A DNA stretch of 64,000 bases, taken from the NCBI RefSeq assembly GCF_008831285.2, contig NC_045139.1:11194704-11258703 (forward strand), written 5' to 3'. Position numbers and translations under genes: made by a program. The notes under the pieces were generated by a model. That model was given only the letters and a program-made list of their open reading frames with translations, had not been told where the DNA came from and searched no databases. Shown piece by piece: positions 1 to 11,628 of the stretch. This DNA comes from Nymphaea colorata. Taxonomy: Eukaryota; Streptophyta; Magnoliopsida; Nymphaeales; Nymphaeaceae. The first letter of the stretch is position 1. Each line of letters begins with the position of its first letter.

Positions 1-1173
1 AGAGTGGTGGCGTGATTGAATGGAAGCGTGAATTAAATATTTTGGCTCGAACAAAGACACTATCAGACCTTGACAGCCACATAAACTTATTCCCTAAATT
101 CTGTTTGGTGGCTAGGTGCCTTCTGATGGCATGGGTGCTTTTGTTATATGTTGAGACAAGATTGACTAATTGGACTGACAAAGTTGTACAATTTTCGAAG
201 TGTGTGCTAACTGCTACCTCTGTCATACTAGTGAGAGATGCAATGCCCACGTCCTCTGGTTTTGCCAAAAACGTTGTGGTAATTTGTTTATGTGCATCAT
301 TGGTTGTATCTGGACCGCAAATATTCGGACGAGTACTGTATTGCTTAGTCCTCCAGGTATGTCAAAGCACAGAAATGGAAATTTGTATTATTGTATATGG
401 ATGCTGAATGGTATGTTCCTGTCAAGTTGGTTTTACTTACATCTTACAAGTTACAATTCAACATAGTATTCACCATGTATCCAAAATGATATACTGGCCT
501 TTCTAATATAGAAAATTTACATTGCATCAATAAAGTCACCTATACAGGCATACCTGGTATTGTAGTCCCTTATGTAATAAAATGTGAGAAGGTAGCATTC
601 TACTTGACAGACCTCTTGTTAGAGAACTTAGAATCAATATTAAACATGTAAATATTATTAATGTTATTTAAATATTTCGGCTTATTTATGCATTTAACTG
701 TTTGAAGGAGATTGTGCTTATAGATGCATGAGATAAATCTCACACAAAAGAATAGGTGAATTGTGTCTGTTGCAGTGTATTGGTAATTTATTGAGTTTGA
801 TGAAGCATATCTGCTTGGAGACTATTATATCTTTTTGTTTTGCTTGTGCATCCTGAGGAGTGACTTAGTTGATCACACTTTATCCTTGTTTTGTGTGATT
901 TAAGAGAAATACGTTTTGCCCTTGTTCTATTGATAGATTCGTATGGTAGTGTCTTCTTTTTTAGAAGGGGAGGGGGTTAGGATCAATCCTCATTTCATGA
1001 TTCTGATAATTATTTTCTGATTTTTCTTAAAAGCTTGTCAACAAACTACTCTTGCTTGCTATCATTGTATGGTATCTGAATCCAGTGTGTTCCTATTGCA
1101 CTACTTGTGAGTTGTGACTTCGTAACGGAAAAAACTTCTTGACGTTATGTGGTTTCATTGTTTTGATTGCCAG
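1..1173. other. no readable exon; probable intron 1 or upstream flank of the RIN4-like gene
   Basis: No coding stretch, RNA or clear repeat is visible. The next exon opens in phase 0 directly after a CAG acceptor at 1171-1173. In the family the missing first exon carries only the start Met and a few residues, so it is too short to recognise. It may lie here or left of the window. The 131-codon open frame near the left edge resembles no known protein. Confidence 0.4.
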
Positions 1174-2090
1174 CATGTACCCAAATTTGGCAACTGGGAG
1201 AGTGAGGAAAGTGTACCTTACACTGCCTATTTTGAAAAAGCTCGGAAGGACAAAACTGCAGGAGGGAAAACGCTGAATCCAAATGACCCTCTCGAAAATC
1301 CTGATGTACATATGGTAACTCCTCCAGCCACACATGCTTCTAGGCATGAGCGAGCCCGAAGTGTGGGAGAAAGTGAGGTTGGAGGACAAACCGACTCTCC
1401 TGCACACCCCGATGCTGGTGGCAGGAAGATTACAGGATCACCTCTTCATCCTAGGTACACGGGCCAGGGAAGACCTAATTCTGGTGATTCGGCAAAGAAA
1501 ACACAAAAGGAAAATGGAGGCTCCGAACGGACTGTCGAGCATTCACCATTACATCCACATTACCAAGCAAGGGTGACCAACAAGGGTGTTTCATCGCCTT
1601 CATGGGAGAGGAGGGGTTCTTCTGACGGTGGGCATGGCTTGGCACCTTTAACACCAGGACGCTCAAAGGCTAGATCCTCTACTCGAAACGATGACAATGT
1701 AAGAATTCGCAGAATCCTGATGGCTGTTGCTAAGGATCTTAATGTAACAGAGGGATGATGTGTTTTGTTTGGTGCAATTTGAATTGTACTTAGTTCGATA
1801 AAGGTGCAGCTGTTCCAAAATTTGGCGATTGGGACGAGGCAAACCCATCATCGGCTGACGGATACACTCATATCTTTAACCAAGTGAGGGCGGAAAAGCA
1901 GGTAGGATCGGCGAAGGTTCCCATGATCTCAACAGAGACACCAGCTGCATATGGCCATAAGGAGCCAGCTAGCGGTAGATCTTCGGTATGCTAGCATTAT
2001 AATTCCTCTTTCTTCCTTTACATATTTGCATAGAATTCTTCCTCTGAGCTTGTTTCCAACTTGCAGATTTGGTGCTGCTTTGGTAAATGA
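1174..2090 (+). CDS. RIN4: RIN4-like immune regulator with two NOI domains (first exon missing)
   Basis: Membrane-anchored hub of plant innate immunity, guarded by NLR receptors in species studied. Exons read here: 1174-1698 (175 codons), 1794-1985 (64 codons) and 2067-2090 (7 codons plus TGA); all introns are GT-AG in phase 0. The N-terminal NOI domain has VPKFGNW and then PYTAYFEKARK and NPNDPLENP. The C-terminal NOI has VPKFGDW and YTHIFNQVR. Both VPxFGxW motifs fit the known AvrRpt2 protease site, and the Thr in each YTxxF matches phosphorylated positions of Arabidopsis RIN4 (T21 and T166). The last exon encodes IWCCFGK; the paired Cys is the expected palmitoylation anchor. The linker is Ser/Pro/Gly-rich and probably disordered. 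Length is about 250 aa with the lost first exon, usual for RIN4-like proteins. The start codon is not located. Identity is firm; orthology to RIN4 itself rather than another NOI paralogue is likely because two NOI domains are kept. Confidence 0.88.
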
Positions 2091-3751
2091 TGCAGTTGTA
2101 GCTGAGATGTGATGTGACTGTAAATAAGTTCGAATGGATGTTTGTACGAAAGACTGCTGGGCAATGCATTCTTTCTCTACTTTGTGTGTTTGTTAAAATA
2201 ACGTTATTGGAGGTTTAGGAGAGAGAACATCTTTGGCATATTTGTGTACTTTTCAGGCTTTCAGGGGGCACTTCTTGTCCCCAGATCAAGATGATGAACC
2301 TTTTAGCAGTTGATCTACTATATAATTTTTTTCTTTGTTTTATGTGGGTTTGTTTTGCCAATGTGTGTGTGAGAGAGAGAGAGAGGGAGAGGGAGAGAGC
2401 ATGACCAGATTGCTACTTTATCTCTGCTTGGAGGGGGGACTTTGGTTGTATTGATTGTGCACTTCTAGTGAAGACCACTACCTCTGTCAACTTTATGCTT
2501 TTCTAGAATACCTTTAGAATTCTGCCCACGTTCTCGCTTGGCGTGCATTATCGTGCTTTGTTGTACTGAGCTGCTGTTATCATGAATGTTGAATTCTTTA
2601 GTTAACATGAATCTAGTATCTGGACGGAAGAACTAGCTTTTGAATTTTGTTTGGCACAATATTTTTCTCATATTATTGAATCTATCTTACTGGTTTTGGT
2701 CATTTTGCTTCATCTTTGTGAATTTCGTGCTATTAATTCTTCACATCTGATGGATCTTCATGTGTTGGAGTTATGAACCACGTCAAAGACGAAGATGGTG
2801 GATTTATCCTGATGCAGAGCTCTAATTTGAGCAAGGAGATTATTCAAGAGTGCACTTAATTGTGCTTTGTATTTGAAACCTGCCAGGGGCTGTTTGGACG
2901 AGAGGAAAACCAGGCTTTTTTGGCACAACATGTTTGGAGAAACCTGGTTTACACGTTATCTAGTAGGTTAGGCCAATTTTTTTGCCAAAAAAAAATATTA
3001 TAAATGAATTGTTCAAAGGCAGCGAAGCTTGGCTGCCATTAACCAAGTTGCCGTTTACTGGCTTGGTGGCTGGAAAAGCCACGGCAAAAAGGGAATAGGA
3101 GAAGGGGAAGTGAAGAAAGCTTTTTCGCCGGGGTTGTTTTCTAGCCACCATTGGCTAGAAAACAGGCTAGCTGGGTTTGATAGAGGAGGAATAACAGCGT
3201 AGCATTGGCAAGAAAGTGGGCTGGCTAAGGTCCTCGGGGAAGAACAATCTGGTTTAGGGGCCGTTTGACGACATTAACAAGTCTGACAACAGTAACAAAT
3301 TAATAAATTTTACCGGCGCATGAATCTACATCAAAAAGTATGACAGTTTCGTAGAATACTTCTACACACTATTTCATGAATCTGCTCTGCTCCAAAGTGT
3401 GTCATTGCTGTCAAAATCAAGAAATTACTCATTTCCTCCTTAAAAAGGAACTCAATTGTCCAGAAAAAAAAAACCAATGGAAAGAAACGTAAATATGATG
3501 CCAGAAATGCGTTTATTATGGTCGTTTGCTACTTCTACGATTTTTCTACCTGTTTATTACTGCAAGAAAAATCGTAGAAGAGCCAATCAAGTGGTTTCCG
3601 TTTCCAGCTTGGAGCCAGCCAACAAGATCAAACTGATCTGATAATCAGCATATATACTTTTCAAACACGAGAGATTTCCTTACTGAAACGCAGGAAAGGA
3701 TTGGATATGCCTCTGGTACAGCTTCGAGAAGATTCCCTCCGTTTACAGCAA
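2091..3751. other. intergenic, 3' flank of the RIN4-like gene
   Basis: No gene seen. A GA/GT microsatellite lies at about 2363-2399. GGGGCTGTTTGG at 2886 and GGGGCCGTTTG near 3257 resemble Tourist-type termini, but no matching inverted right ends were found, so no element is called. Confidence 0.5.
2363..2399. repeat. GT/GA microsatellite
   Basis: A short (GT)n run passes into an interrupted (GA)n run about 37 bp long, in the 3' flank of the RIN4-like gene. Confidence 0.8.
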
Positions 3752-3829
3752 CTACTCTGTATCCTCTCCGCTAGAATCGAAGTCCACCTTTGGGGCAGAC
3801 TTGATGCCAGGAAGGTTATTCCCTACAGC
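3752..3829 (-). pseudogene. orphan terminal-exon-like stretch (25 codons plus stop)
   Basis: On the minus strand a CTGCAG acceptor is followed by an open stretch reading AVGNNLPGIKSAPKVDF and ending SSGEDTE then TAG. It has the acidic, hydrophilic look of a real C-terminus, and the downstream minus-strand sequence looks like a 3'UTR. No partner exon was found at higher coordinates, where the DNA is low-complexity AT. It could be the last exon of a decayed or rearranged gene, or a gene fragment carried by a transposon. The family is not recognised, and chance is not excluded for so short a stretch. Confidence 0.28.
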
Positions 3830-5078
3830 CTGCAGATGAAGTTGCCTTAATTTGAAATTTCTAAGAGAGCCAGTGAGATGGCTTTAATTGCTTTCTCGGG
3901 TTGACAATTAGATGCCTTCCATAATTGATGATGGAGAATTTAACAAATAACTTAACGATGTTCGCTTAGGCAATCCATGTATTAGTTTAGACGGTACTGT
4001 TTTTTTTTTTTTTTCCTTTTTTAACAAGTTTGAATCATTGTCAAGAAAACACATTTTATTTAAAGAAAAAAACAAATAGGAAAACGTTAAAAACAATGAG
4101 CTGAAAAAGGAAAAAAAAAGCATTTAAAAAAATGTTCTGTTGCATTTGTTTTTTCAGTTATCATTTTCATTTTCACATTTTTTACATTTTATTTTTAAAA
4201 CTTTTAACTTTTTAAAAATTTACCAAAATTTTTGTGAGAAAAATAATTTACCGTATTATACTCGAGAAAAACCTTGTCATTTTATATTTGAAAATGATAT
4301 TTATGACAATAGTTAGAATGAAAAAACTCAGATTTAAAACCGTCGGTAGCAGAGCCACATGGTGACTGGTGTGGGCAGTTGCACATACCAATCTCTTAAA
4401 TTTTCTTTATTTTTTAACGGGCATCTTTAAACATTTATCCTTATGTTTAAATGGGCATCTTAAAATTTCTTGCCTATATTACTCTTCTTATATAATGAAA
4501 GAATTCTCCTTTTCATGGTATGGTAGAAGGCAAACAACAAAAACCACATAAAATTTTATCTTAAGGCAAACAACAAAAACCACATAAAATTTTATCTTCT
4601 CTTATTTATTTATTTATTTGAAACTTTATCTTTTATTATTTGGAGTTTTACACCACCACCAGGTGAGCGATAAAGTCTCTCGGCTTGGGTGAGGTTTATT
4701 GAGTCCCAAATGAAGAAACTAAAGTTTCTCGTGTGTCAAATGAAGAAATTAAAGTTTCCTTCCATTCTTGATTTATTCCTTGTTTTCTTCAATTCAAGTT
4801 AATCGTGTTTGATGCATTAAATTGATATTAAAGTGAAGTATTCCCTCTTGTTTTCGTTGTTATGTCACAAGAATATAGAGAAAATTTCATTGAAGAAAGC
4901 AAAGCAAAACTTCAAGTCAAGAGATATCGTAGATAGAAAAATTAACAAGCAACAAACTGCAAGACCATTCCAGAATCCAATTTCACAATCTTCTGGATCG
5001 TCACAAGGCAATCAATATCTGAAAGGCGTGGTATGGAAATTGAACTGTGATTATTTATGCGACAACTACGCCCTTCCT
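3830..5078. other. AT-rich intergenic stretch
   Basis: Long A and T runs without coding signal. It contains the 36-bp tandem duplication at 4527-4598. No gene seen. Confidence 0.5.
4527..4598. repeat. perfect tandem duplication, 2 x 36 bp
   Basis: The unit starting AAGGCAAACAACAAAAACC and ending TTTTATCTT occurs twice head to tail (4527-4562 and 4563-4598) without a mismatch, so the duplication is recent. Confidence 0.9.
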
Positions 5079-5485
5079 TAGGAATGTACAATGAGCGAGC
5101 CCAGCTCCAGCCAGAGTTCGGCTCCAGACACATATTGCTTGGGTTGAACTCTACTTGAGCACGAGTCGAGCTTTATGAGAGGAACTTGAACTCGGATCAG
5201 TAGACCAAGCTTGAGCTTGACTCGTTTAAACTCATGTCACTTCATTCATGTATCTTTTTTTCTTTCAATGAAAAAAAACCCATAAAAGATGTTAAAATTC
5301 ATCAAAAATTACTCACATGTTCTTAAAGATATAGAAATAGGAAAGACACAAGCCGAGTCAAGTTTAAATGAATCGAGCTTGTGTAATTCAAGCTTGATTA
5401 ATTTATAACTTGAGTTTTTAACTCTAACTTGAGCTCGACTCGAGCTTACATAGGTAAGTTTGAGTCAACTCATTCTACATCCCTA
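5079..5485. mobile_element. hAT-like MITE with GAGCTCGA-type subterminal repeats
   Basis: The left end TAGGAATGTACAATGAG and the reverse complement of the right end TAGGGATGTAGAATGAG form 17-bp terminal inverted repeats with two mismatches. Inside are many short copies of GAGCTCGA/ACTCGAGC-like words in both orientations, as in known plant hAT-derived MITEs. No coding sequence and no convincing 8-bp target duplication were found. A decayed relative lies at about 22471-22811. Confidence 0.65.
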
Positions 5486-5995
5486 AGTTTTCCTCTCCGT
5501 TCACCATTTTATATATATATATACAAAGAGAAAAATTGGTAGAAACCAGACTTTTAATCTTCTATTACAAAACTATTTTGATATAAAATATACTTTGATT
5601 CAAGCTGTTTTTATGCAAAATGTAAATTTTTTTTATTATCAAAATATTTGTTTCGCATCGATATATTCTTAAAATCATATAAAAGAAAGTCAATTTAAAA
5701 ATCATATTTAAAGGGTCTGGTCCGAGACCCGAGTCGGGTCGAATATCCGTCGGACTACCGTCTTAAACGAATCCTTTTAGTAGGACCGCACACTAGATTG
5801 ACGGGTCTGGGACAATAGCTCCGTTCAAATCGATCCGTCAATTTTTCCTTTTTGTTTAAAGTTTTGGCAGTGAACTCTAACGGCAAAAAAACATCGAGGA
5901 TCTTGGAAACTGCAAGGCAACCCCTGTGACCATATTTGGCCGTCCGATCAGACACGTAGCAATTATCGACGAACCGGAGAAGCACGCAGAGTCGC

Positions 5996-6002
5996 TATAA
6001 AT
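5996..6002 (+). promoter_or_regulatory. TATA box of the RING/SIM gene
   Basis: TATAAAT in a GC-richer context, followed about 30 bp later by a CT-rich likely start region. A probable untranslated first exon then ends at a GTAAGC donor at 6152. The 5'UTR intron would run to the CAG ending at 7485, leaving 35 nt of leader before the ATG at 7521. Confidence 0.6.
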
Positions 6003-6347
6003 GGTAGAGGAAGGGGCGCATTACTTCCGAGGTGCCTCATTTCTCTCTCTCATCGTGGAATTTCAGTGTGTATGTGGTCTATTTCTCTGAGGAGTCGGCA
6101 CGGTAGAGCGGTCGTTCCGTTCCGGATTGATTCTTTTGCAGGAGTCCTTGGGTAAGCGTCCGATTGTGTCTTCAGCATTTCTATCCTTCTCCCTTTTTTT
6201 CCTCTTTCTCTCTTTTTGAATTGCCCAAAGGAATCTCTAGGGCAACTCGATCGCCGGAAATCTATAACTCAATCAATCTGATTTTGTAGTCTGTATCTTT
6301 CTCTTTCACGGTCCATTTCTCTGGCGAATAGTTACTGTGATCATTGA

Positions 6348-6893
6348 TTAACAATTTCGTGCCTACGCGTCAGGGTGAATCATGGATTGGGGCTCTGTTT
6401 TTTCTATCTCATATTGATCAGAGCTTTGTATTTATTTCCTTATTTTTGTGTTTCTTGCGGTCCTTTTGCGATTCGTTGAGTGCTGCTGTGTTTCTGGTGG
6501 TATTTATTTTTAAGTCCACGTCTTGTTACTCGGTACGGAAGAGAAGCAGTTAGATTTTGCTGATTGCGGTTTTGGTTACTTTACATTTTTTAGGTCTGTG
6601 TCCCTGTCCTTGGGACTGTCTACGTCTTCTGTAGCTGTTTAACATTTCGTGCCTAAACGTCAGGGCGAACATCCCGTTGTGGATTAGGACTCTCTCTTTT
6701 TTCTACCTCATCTTGATCAGAGCTTACCATTTTTTTCTTCTTTCCGTTCTTTTGTGGGGTCTGTGATGAGTTTTGGTGTGTTTCTGGTGGTATTTCTGTT
6801 AAGTCCACGGCCTTTGTGTAAACGTCTTATTGCTTGGAAGAAGAACACAGGGGAGAAGCGGCTAAATTTTGTTTACTGCGGTTTTGATTACTT
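6348..6893 (+). repeat. imperfect duplication inside the 5'UTR intron of the RING/SIM gene
   Basis: Two copies of a roughly 240-bp block lie at about 6348-6582 and 6639-6893. Shared landmarks in the same order are ATTTCGTGCCTA, CGTCAGGG, TTGATCAGAGCTT, TGTTTCTGGTGGTATTT, TAAGTCCACG and TGCGGTTTTG. Small indels separate the copies, so the duplication is not recent. Confidence 0.75.
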
Positions 6894-7520
6894 CTTAAAT
6901 ATTTATTGTAACCAGAGTTACTTTCATTACAGATCCATTGAGCTGATCGAACAATTCCTTTTTTTGTTTTTTGGGAAAATGAATCTGTTTAACCGTAGTC
7001 TTGTTACTGAGGACATTGATATAGTTTTCTTACTCGTACTGCTTCATTGGCGCAATTGTATTGAATACTGAGTTTACCAGCTTCAACTTGTTGTTCTGTA
7101 GTATGTGAACCCTTAATTGCTAGTGGGCTAAGTATTACTATACATCTATCCACCCGACGGCGCTCCCTTTCGAGGTATCCAGGGCGTGTAGGAGGTTGAG
7201 CCACTGACTGTGGACTCCATGTGGTTGAAAGAGATTGGTCATGATAGCAAAAGAATGATGTGGTACAGTTACTATGCTTGAGTTGGGAAGAAATTGCATG
7301 AAGTACCACTATCTTTTTTCCCAAATTGAAGCTGTTTGATTATGTGGAGTGCATATTCCAAATCCAAAACCAATAATCTAATATTTTTGTCAGGGCCCCA
7401 GCTACTCATTCCATGCTTTCCTTTCTCAAGGAGAGAACTATAGTTGGGGCTGGAAAATTGTAATGTCTGGTTTTCACTGTGGCAGTGGAAGAGTTCAAAG
7501 CTTGAACCCTAACTAGGAGC

Positions 7521-10500
7521 ATGAGTGGGACACGGAGGCCTTCAAGGGGTTCTAACCGGCATGTCCAAGGTAGGAAGATGGTTCTGGATGTTGACCTGAA
7601 TCAACCTGCCTCATTAGAAAGCAGGGAAACTGGTACAACCACAGTGAGTGGACGGGCATTGCCATCATTGAGCTACAGAAGGCAAGTTGCTCCAATTGAT
7701 GTTGAGGCTATTGAAGATGTTGTTGTCATTTCCTCCCCTACGAGCTTTACTGAAGTGAGTCTAACCTCAATACTCATTAAAAAATAGCTTGATTATTTTT
7801 TATAACTGGTCAGCTATTTCTGTTTTTAGTTGATTTATGTTTCATGTGTAAATATGTTTTGTCAAAATACTCCATGAATTGGTTGTTTTAATACCGTGGA
7901 AGAACTGGGAGTTTTTTACTATAGCCTAGGGAGATGTACCACACGCTCTATACCTTCCTCATAGTATAGCACATAATGTATCCTATTATTGAGGCTGTTA
8001 GTTTCCAAATGAGCATAACATAAATTGCTTAGGACTCTTTTCGGTGAGCAAGTATGATTTTTTTAGGACAGTATGAGTTCTATATGTGAGGAGACATAAC
8101 ACTTATAAACCATTAAAAACAATTTGGGTATATGTGGGTTTCTGTATACTTTTTTTCATAGATGATGTGCCCATTACTTTTGAGTGTAAACTGTAATGTT
8201 TACAAAGAGAGTTCATTTGTTTCTATTTGTATGCATCTAGTTGTTTCTTTGTTAGTGGAAATCCACCTGATCAGCATTTTTCAGGAATTGATAATATTAT
8301 TTCTGTTGCATTACTTAAAATTGTGCTTCTTCTCAATTTCAGAATTAACAAGGTTATATTTTTTTTATGGTTTGTTTCCTTTTTCATAGGCAAGGAATCT
8401 TTCAAGACGCAATAATGGTGCAACAGTTGTGCTTGATGAAGATACAAGCATACGACCAAGTTACCCAGGTAAGTGTTGTTGGATAATATATAAGGGTTGC
8501 ATTTGCTATTAAGTTGCTCATTTTTTTATCTTATTATTTGGTCAGAACAGCATCTTGTCAATCTAATGCATAGCCCTCGCATCCCCAACTTTTACAAATA
8601 TATTAACCAACATTTGGTCAGGCTTTCCGAAAGTAAATACTTCTTCAATGGTAGCAAGTTATGGAAAGAATGAATGGATGCATCAATGCTGCTATGTAAG
8701 ACCTACCTAGCCTTCAGTGGAAATGCTAGGGTTATAATTTATAAGGAAGAACATAACTTTAGATATTATGTGGTATTAGCCTCTAAAAGGTGGTTCACTC
8801 TGATTCAGCATTCAGAAGGCAGAACCACTGTTTTTTCAGAAAGTAAACTGACTTGTCAAGAATAGTTGCATTGCAGCCATATGGCACATTGATATGCTAA
8901 TCCCCCTGAATCAGAGCTGTCCATACCCTTTTTCACTCAAGAGCGAGCATGAAATGTGTTATTTATAATGGCAAATGAACAAAATGTAAAATCCGTATCG
9001 GGGTTAGTAGTTGTAAAATTCAAAGCTTCAAATCAAGCATGATAGTATGGGTACTTATTTGTGATGAAAAAAATGTAAAACGAGTATCTGGGTTAGTAGT
9101 TGTAAAACTCAAATTTTTAACTGCGGAATATCTTTGCTGCAGGAGGGTGTGACTATAAGCAAAATGCTGAAGTGGCAATAATTAAAAAATGTGAATTATG
9201 AGAACCCTGAAAGTTAAGATTGTAGCACAGAGGAACCAAGTATTATACTTGGATCAACATTATTTTGTATGTAGGCCTGGATGCCTGTGTTCAGTCAATT
9301 TGCATGAGAAAATGTTAAAACGGAGTGGCAACTATGTATAAGAGTTTGATGACAGATCCACAAGCAGAAAAGGACAATTTTTTTTTTTAATATCTCGTCA
9401 ACATTTCATACCACTCCACAGGGTCAAGAAGTAGGAAATAGTGAAAAGAGGGGAAAAAGTTGGTTTAGGTTCATGTTTTTCAAAATAAAATTTGGAACTA
9501 ATAGGCAATTTCAACAGTATAATAGTGGGCTGGAGCTTTAAAATAAAAGGTAGAATCATAGAAGGAAGCGCATAGTTGGATTAAAGATGGTCTCATGTCA
9601 GGTTTATAAATGTAACTCAAGAAATTTGGCTCCAGTCCAGCACTAGAGTCCAACTCTATGACCTTTGCATGACAAAAGTGTCTTATGTTTCTAGAGTTTA
9701 ATCTGCTTCGTTTGATAAGTTAATAGTCCAGGTGTCCCTTCCCGTTGCTTTTCTTATTGGAATTGCTGATTGTACATGCTGCGACAAATATCTGTATATG
9801 ATTGTATATTCAATATGTGGTGACATCCATATATCAAGAACTTACTGCAGTGTTTTTCTTTACTTGGCCAACATGTTAAAATTGCTTCCTTTGAGCATAT
9901 AGATGATGTTTTTGTTTCTATTTTCATAAGAAGGCCACTGCAATTTTTGGTTTGACAGTGGCTACAGGCGTTAGGCCTTCTAGAAGAGACTGCAAACGGG
10001 AAAGAACTTCAAGCCAGGTAGTTATCAATTGTGATGATGATGATGATTGTGGTGTTGCCAGCACATCAAAGGTACAACTTTGAGCTTTACCTACTTCAGC
10101 TTTTCCATTAGAGCATTTGTTCTATGTGCATAAATAATTAAATGGATCCCTTTTGTTGAACTTTCTGTTTTGATTTTTTAGAGTTATGAATTTTTTTTTT
10201 AGTGAGATATGATCGCTTATCACCTTCCCTTTGCTGCCTGGAGGATCATTACGCATTAGTTATGAAAATGATTGCTCATTGTAAATGTAAAGGTTTTCCA
10301 CTGACAGAAGATTTATCACCCCAAATCCTTCCATATGGAGTATCAGTTGGGAAATGTCAGGTTACTTGTCCATTGTTGGTGGGTTTGAAGTCATGGGTTA
10401 CGTAGTTGTCAATGTCAGTTGTTTGCAATTTTAATGCTCTATCGTTGGGTCACTCTCTTTGCTGGCTTTGTTCCTCAATAGTTTGCACCAAATTGGCCAA

Positions 10501-11628
10501 CGCACCAAAGGAAAAGTTGCTCATAGGCTTCAGTTAGCTTGTCCATTTATCTCGTTTGGTTTCTTTCACTCTTTTTTCGTGGTTAGGTTTAAAAAAGGCA
10601 GCAAACAACCTAGGGCAAGTTTCTTGCTTAGCTCAAATGAAGCTTGGATGTCACTATACTTAGTGATGTGATAAATCTCGTCTCTTCATCTGTCTCCATG
10701 CATCTGAAACTTTCACCAAGGGACCGTGAAACCTACCATCAAATGGATGTTCCTTTTGTTGACTCTTGGGGGCTCATTTGATAACTGGAGCACCGAGTTC
10801 CATGAGTCTACCACACTTCTTGTGGCAGGTTCATGCAACGTTCACATGGTGTTCCATTTAACAAATGGCCCCTTATGGGATAAGGAAGGCCTGGGGTTGA
10901 TTCAAACTAGTTTTCATGAGTTGCGGAAATTTTGTCTCCTCTTTGCATCATAGGAGGGGAGGGACGGATGGGTGCATTTCCAGGCAGAAAATAGGATAAG
11001 TTACGTAGGTGCTACTTTACCATAGGTAACTGGCATATGTCTTTGACGCCCCAACCGGAGACTTCCAACTGTAAACTCCATGCCCTTGGCCTCCCATGAG
11101 TACAGATTACAGAATTTCTTCTTTTTTAAGTGGATGGTAGGACCAGGTTTAATTGTCCAAATTAAATGTTATGTGCCAGTTGAAAATTGGGGCCGTGGAA
11201 AAGGAGTGAATCGATCTTCTGCTTATTTAGACTTACGGTGAAATTTCTCGAGATTAACCTTTCAAATGCCTTGTTTGGAAAAGCTTCTGGAATATATATG
11301 GCATATTCTTCCCAATAGATGGTTTGGAACTGTATAAATGACATGCTGCATCACATTCTAACTAGTTTGTTCTAATTTGTAGAGGAGAAACGTTGGAGCA
11401 AATGTACACAGCAAAAGTGTAAATACTGCGCCGAAGGAAGTGACCTTCACGTGCGCAGTTTGCATGGGTACGCTGACGGAGCCAATGTCTACCATTTGTG
11501 GTCATATTTTCTGCAAAACTTGCATCAAGACCAGCATCGACGTTCAAAAGAAATGCCCTACCTGCAGGCGAAAATTGACTCACAGTAACATTCACCGCAT
11601 TTACCTCCCCGACGCCAGTGTCAGGTGA
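7521..11628 (+). CDS. small RING E3 ligase with SUMO-interacting motifs (RNF4/STUbL-like)
   Basis: Predicted SUMO-targeted ubiquitin ligase: SIMs would bind SUMO-modified nuclear proteins and the RING would recruit an E2. Exons 7521-7754, 8390-8468, 9959-10071 and 11383-11628 join in frame into 223 aa. Residues 66-71 (DVVVIS), 91-96 (VVLDED) and 125-134 (VVINC plus five Asp) fit hydrophobic SIM cores next to acidic residues. The RING is at about 166-205: CAVC, then CGHIFCKTC, then CPTC (C3HC4). The N-terminal VLDVDLNQP block also appears in plant RNF4-like proteins. ATG 7521 is the first after the UTR intron acceptor and opens a frame that fits the family. A TATA box lies at 5996 and the last exon carries the whole RING. 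No catalytic residue is missing. RING identity is certain; the STUbL role is inferred from the SIM-plus-RING layout. Confidence 0.87.
8981..9113. repeat. two 44-bp direct repeats in intron 2 of the RING/SIM gene
   Basis: AAAATGTAAAA followed by GTATC and GGGTTAGTAGTTGTAAAA occurs at 8981-9024 and 9070-9113 with a few differences and a short spacer. Confidence 0.7.
10768..10872. mobile_element. tiny foldback/Tourist-like element in intron 3 of the RING/SIM gene
   Basis: The left end GGGGGCTCATTTGATAACTGG and the right end (reverse complement GGGGCCATTTGTTAAATGG) form about 20-bp imperfect inverted repeats around a roughly 65-bp core. A target duplication is not clear. Confidence 0.4.

Noticed and set aside
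12..407. 131-codon open frame at the left edge, as a possible first RIN4 exon
   Set aside because: No resemblance to the RIN4 N-terminus, no suitable donor in phase, and Cys/Leu-rich sequence typical of chance frames.
2886..3270. Possible MITE from the GGGGCTGTTTGG motif
   Set aside because: No inverted right end or target duplication was found.
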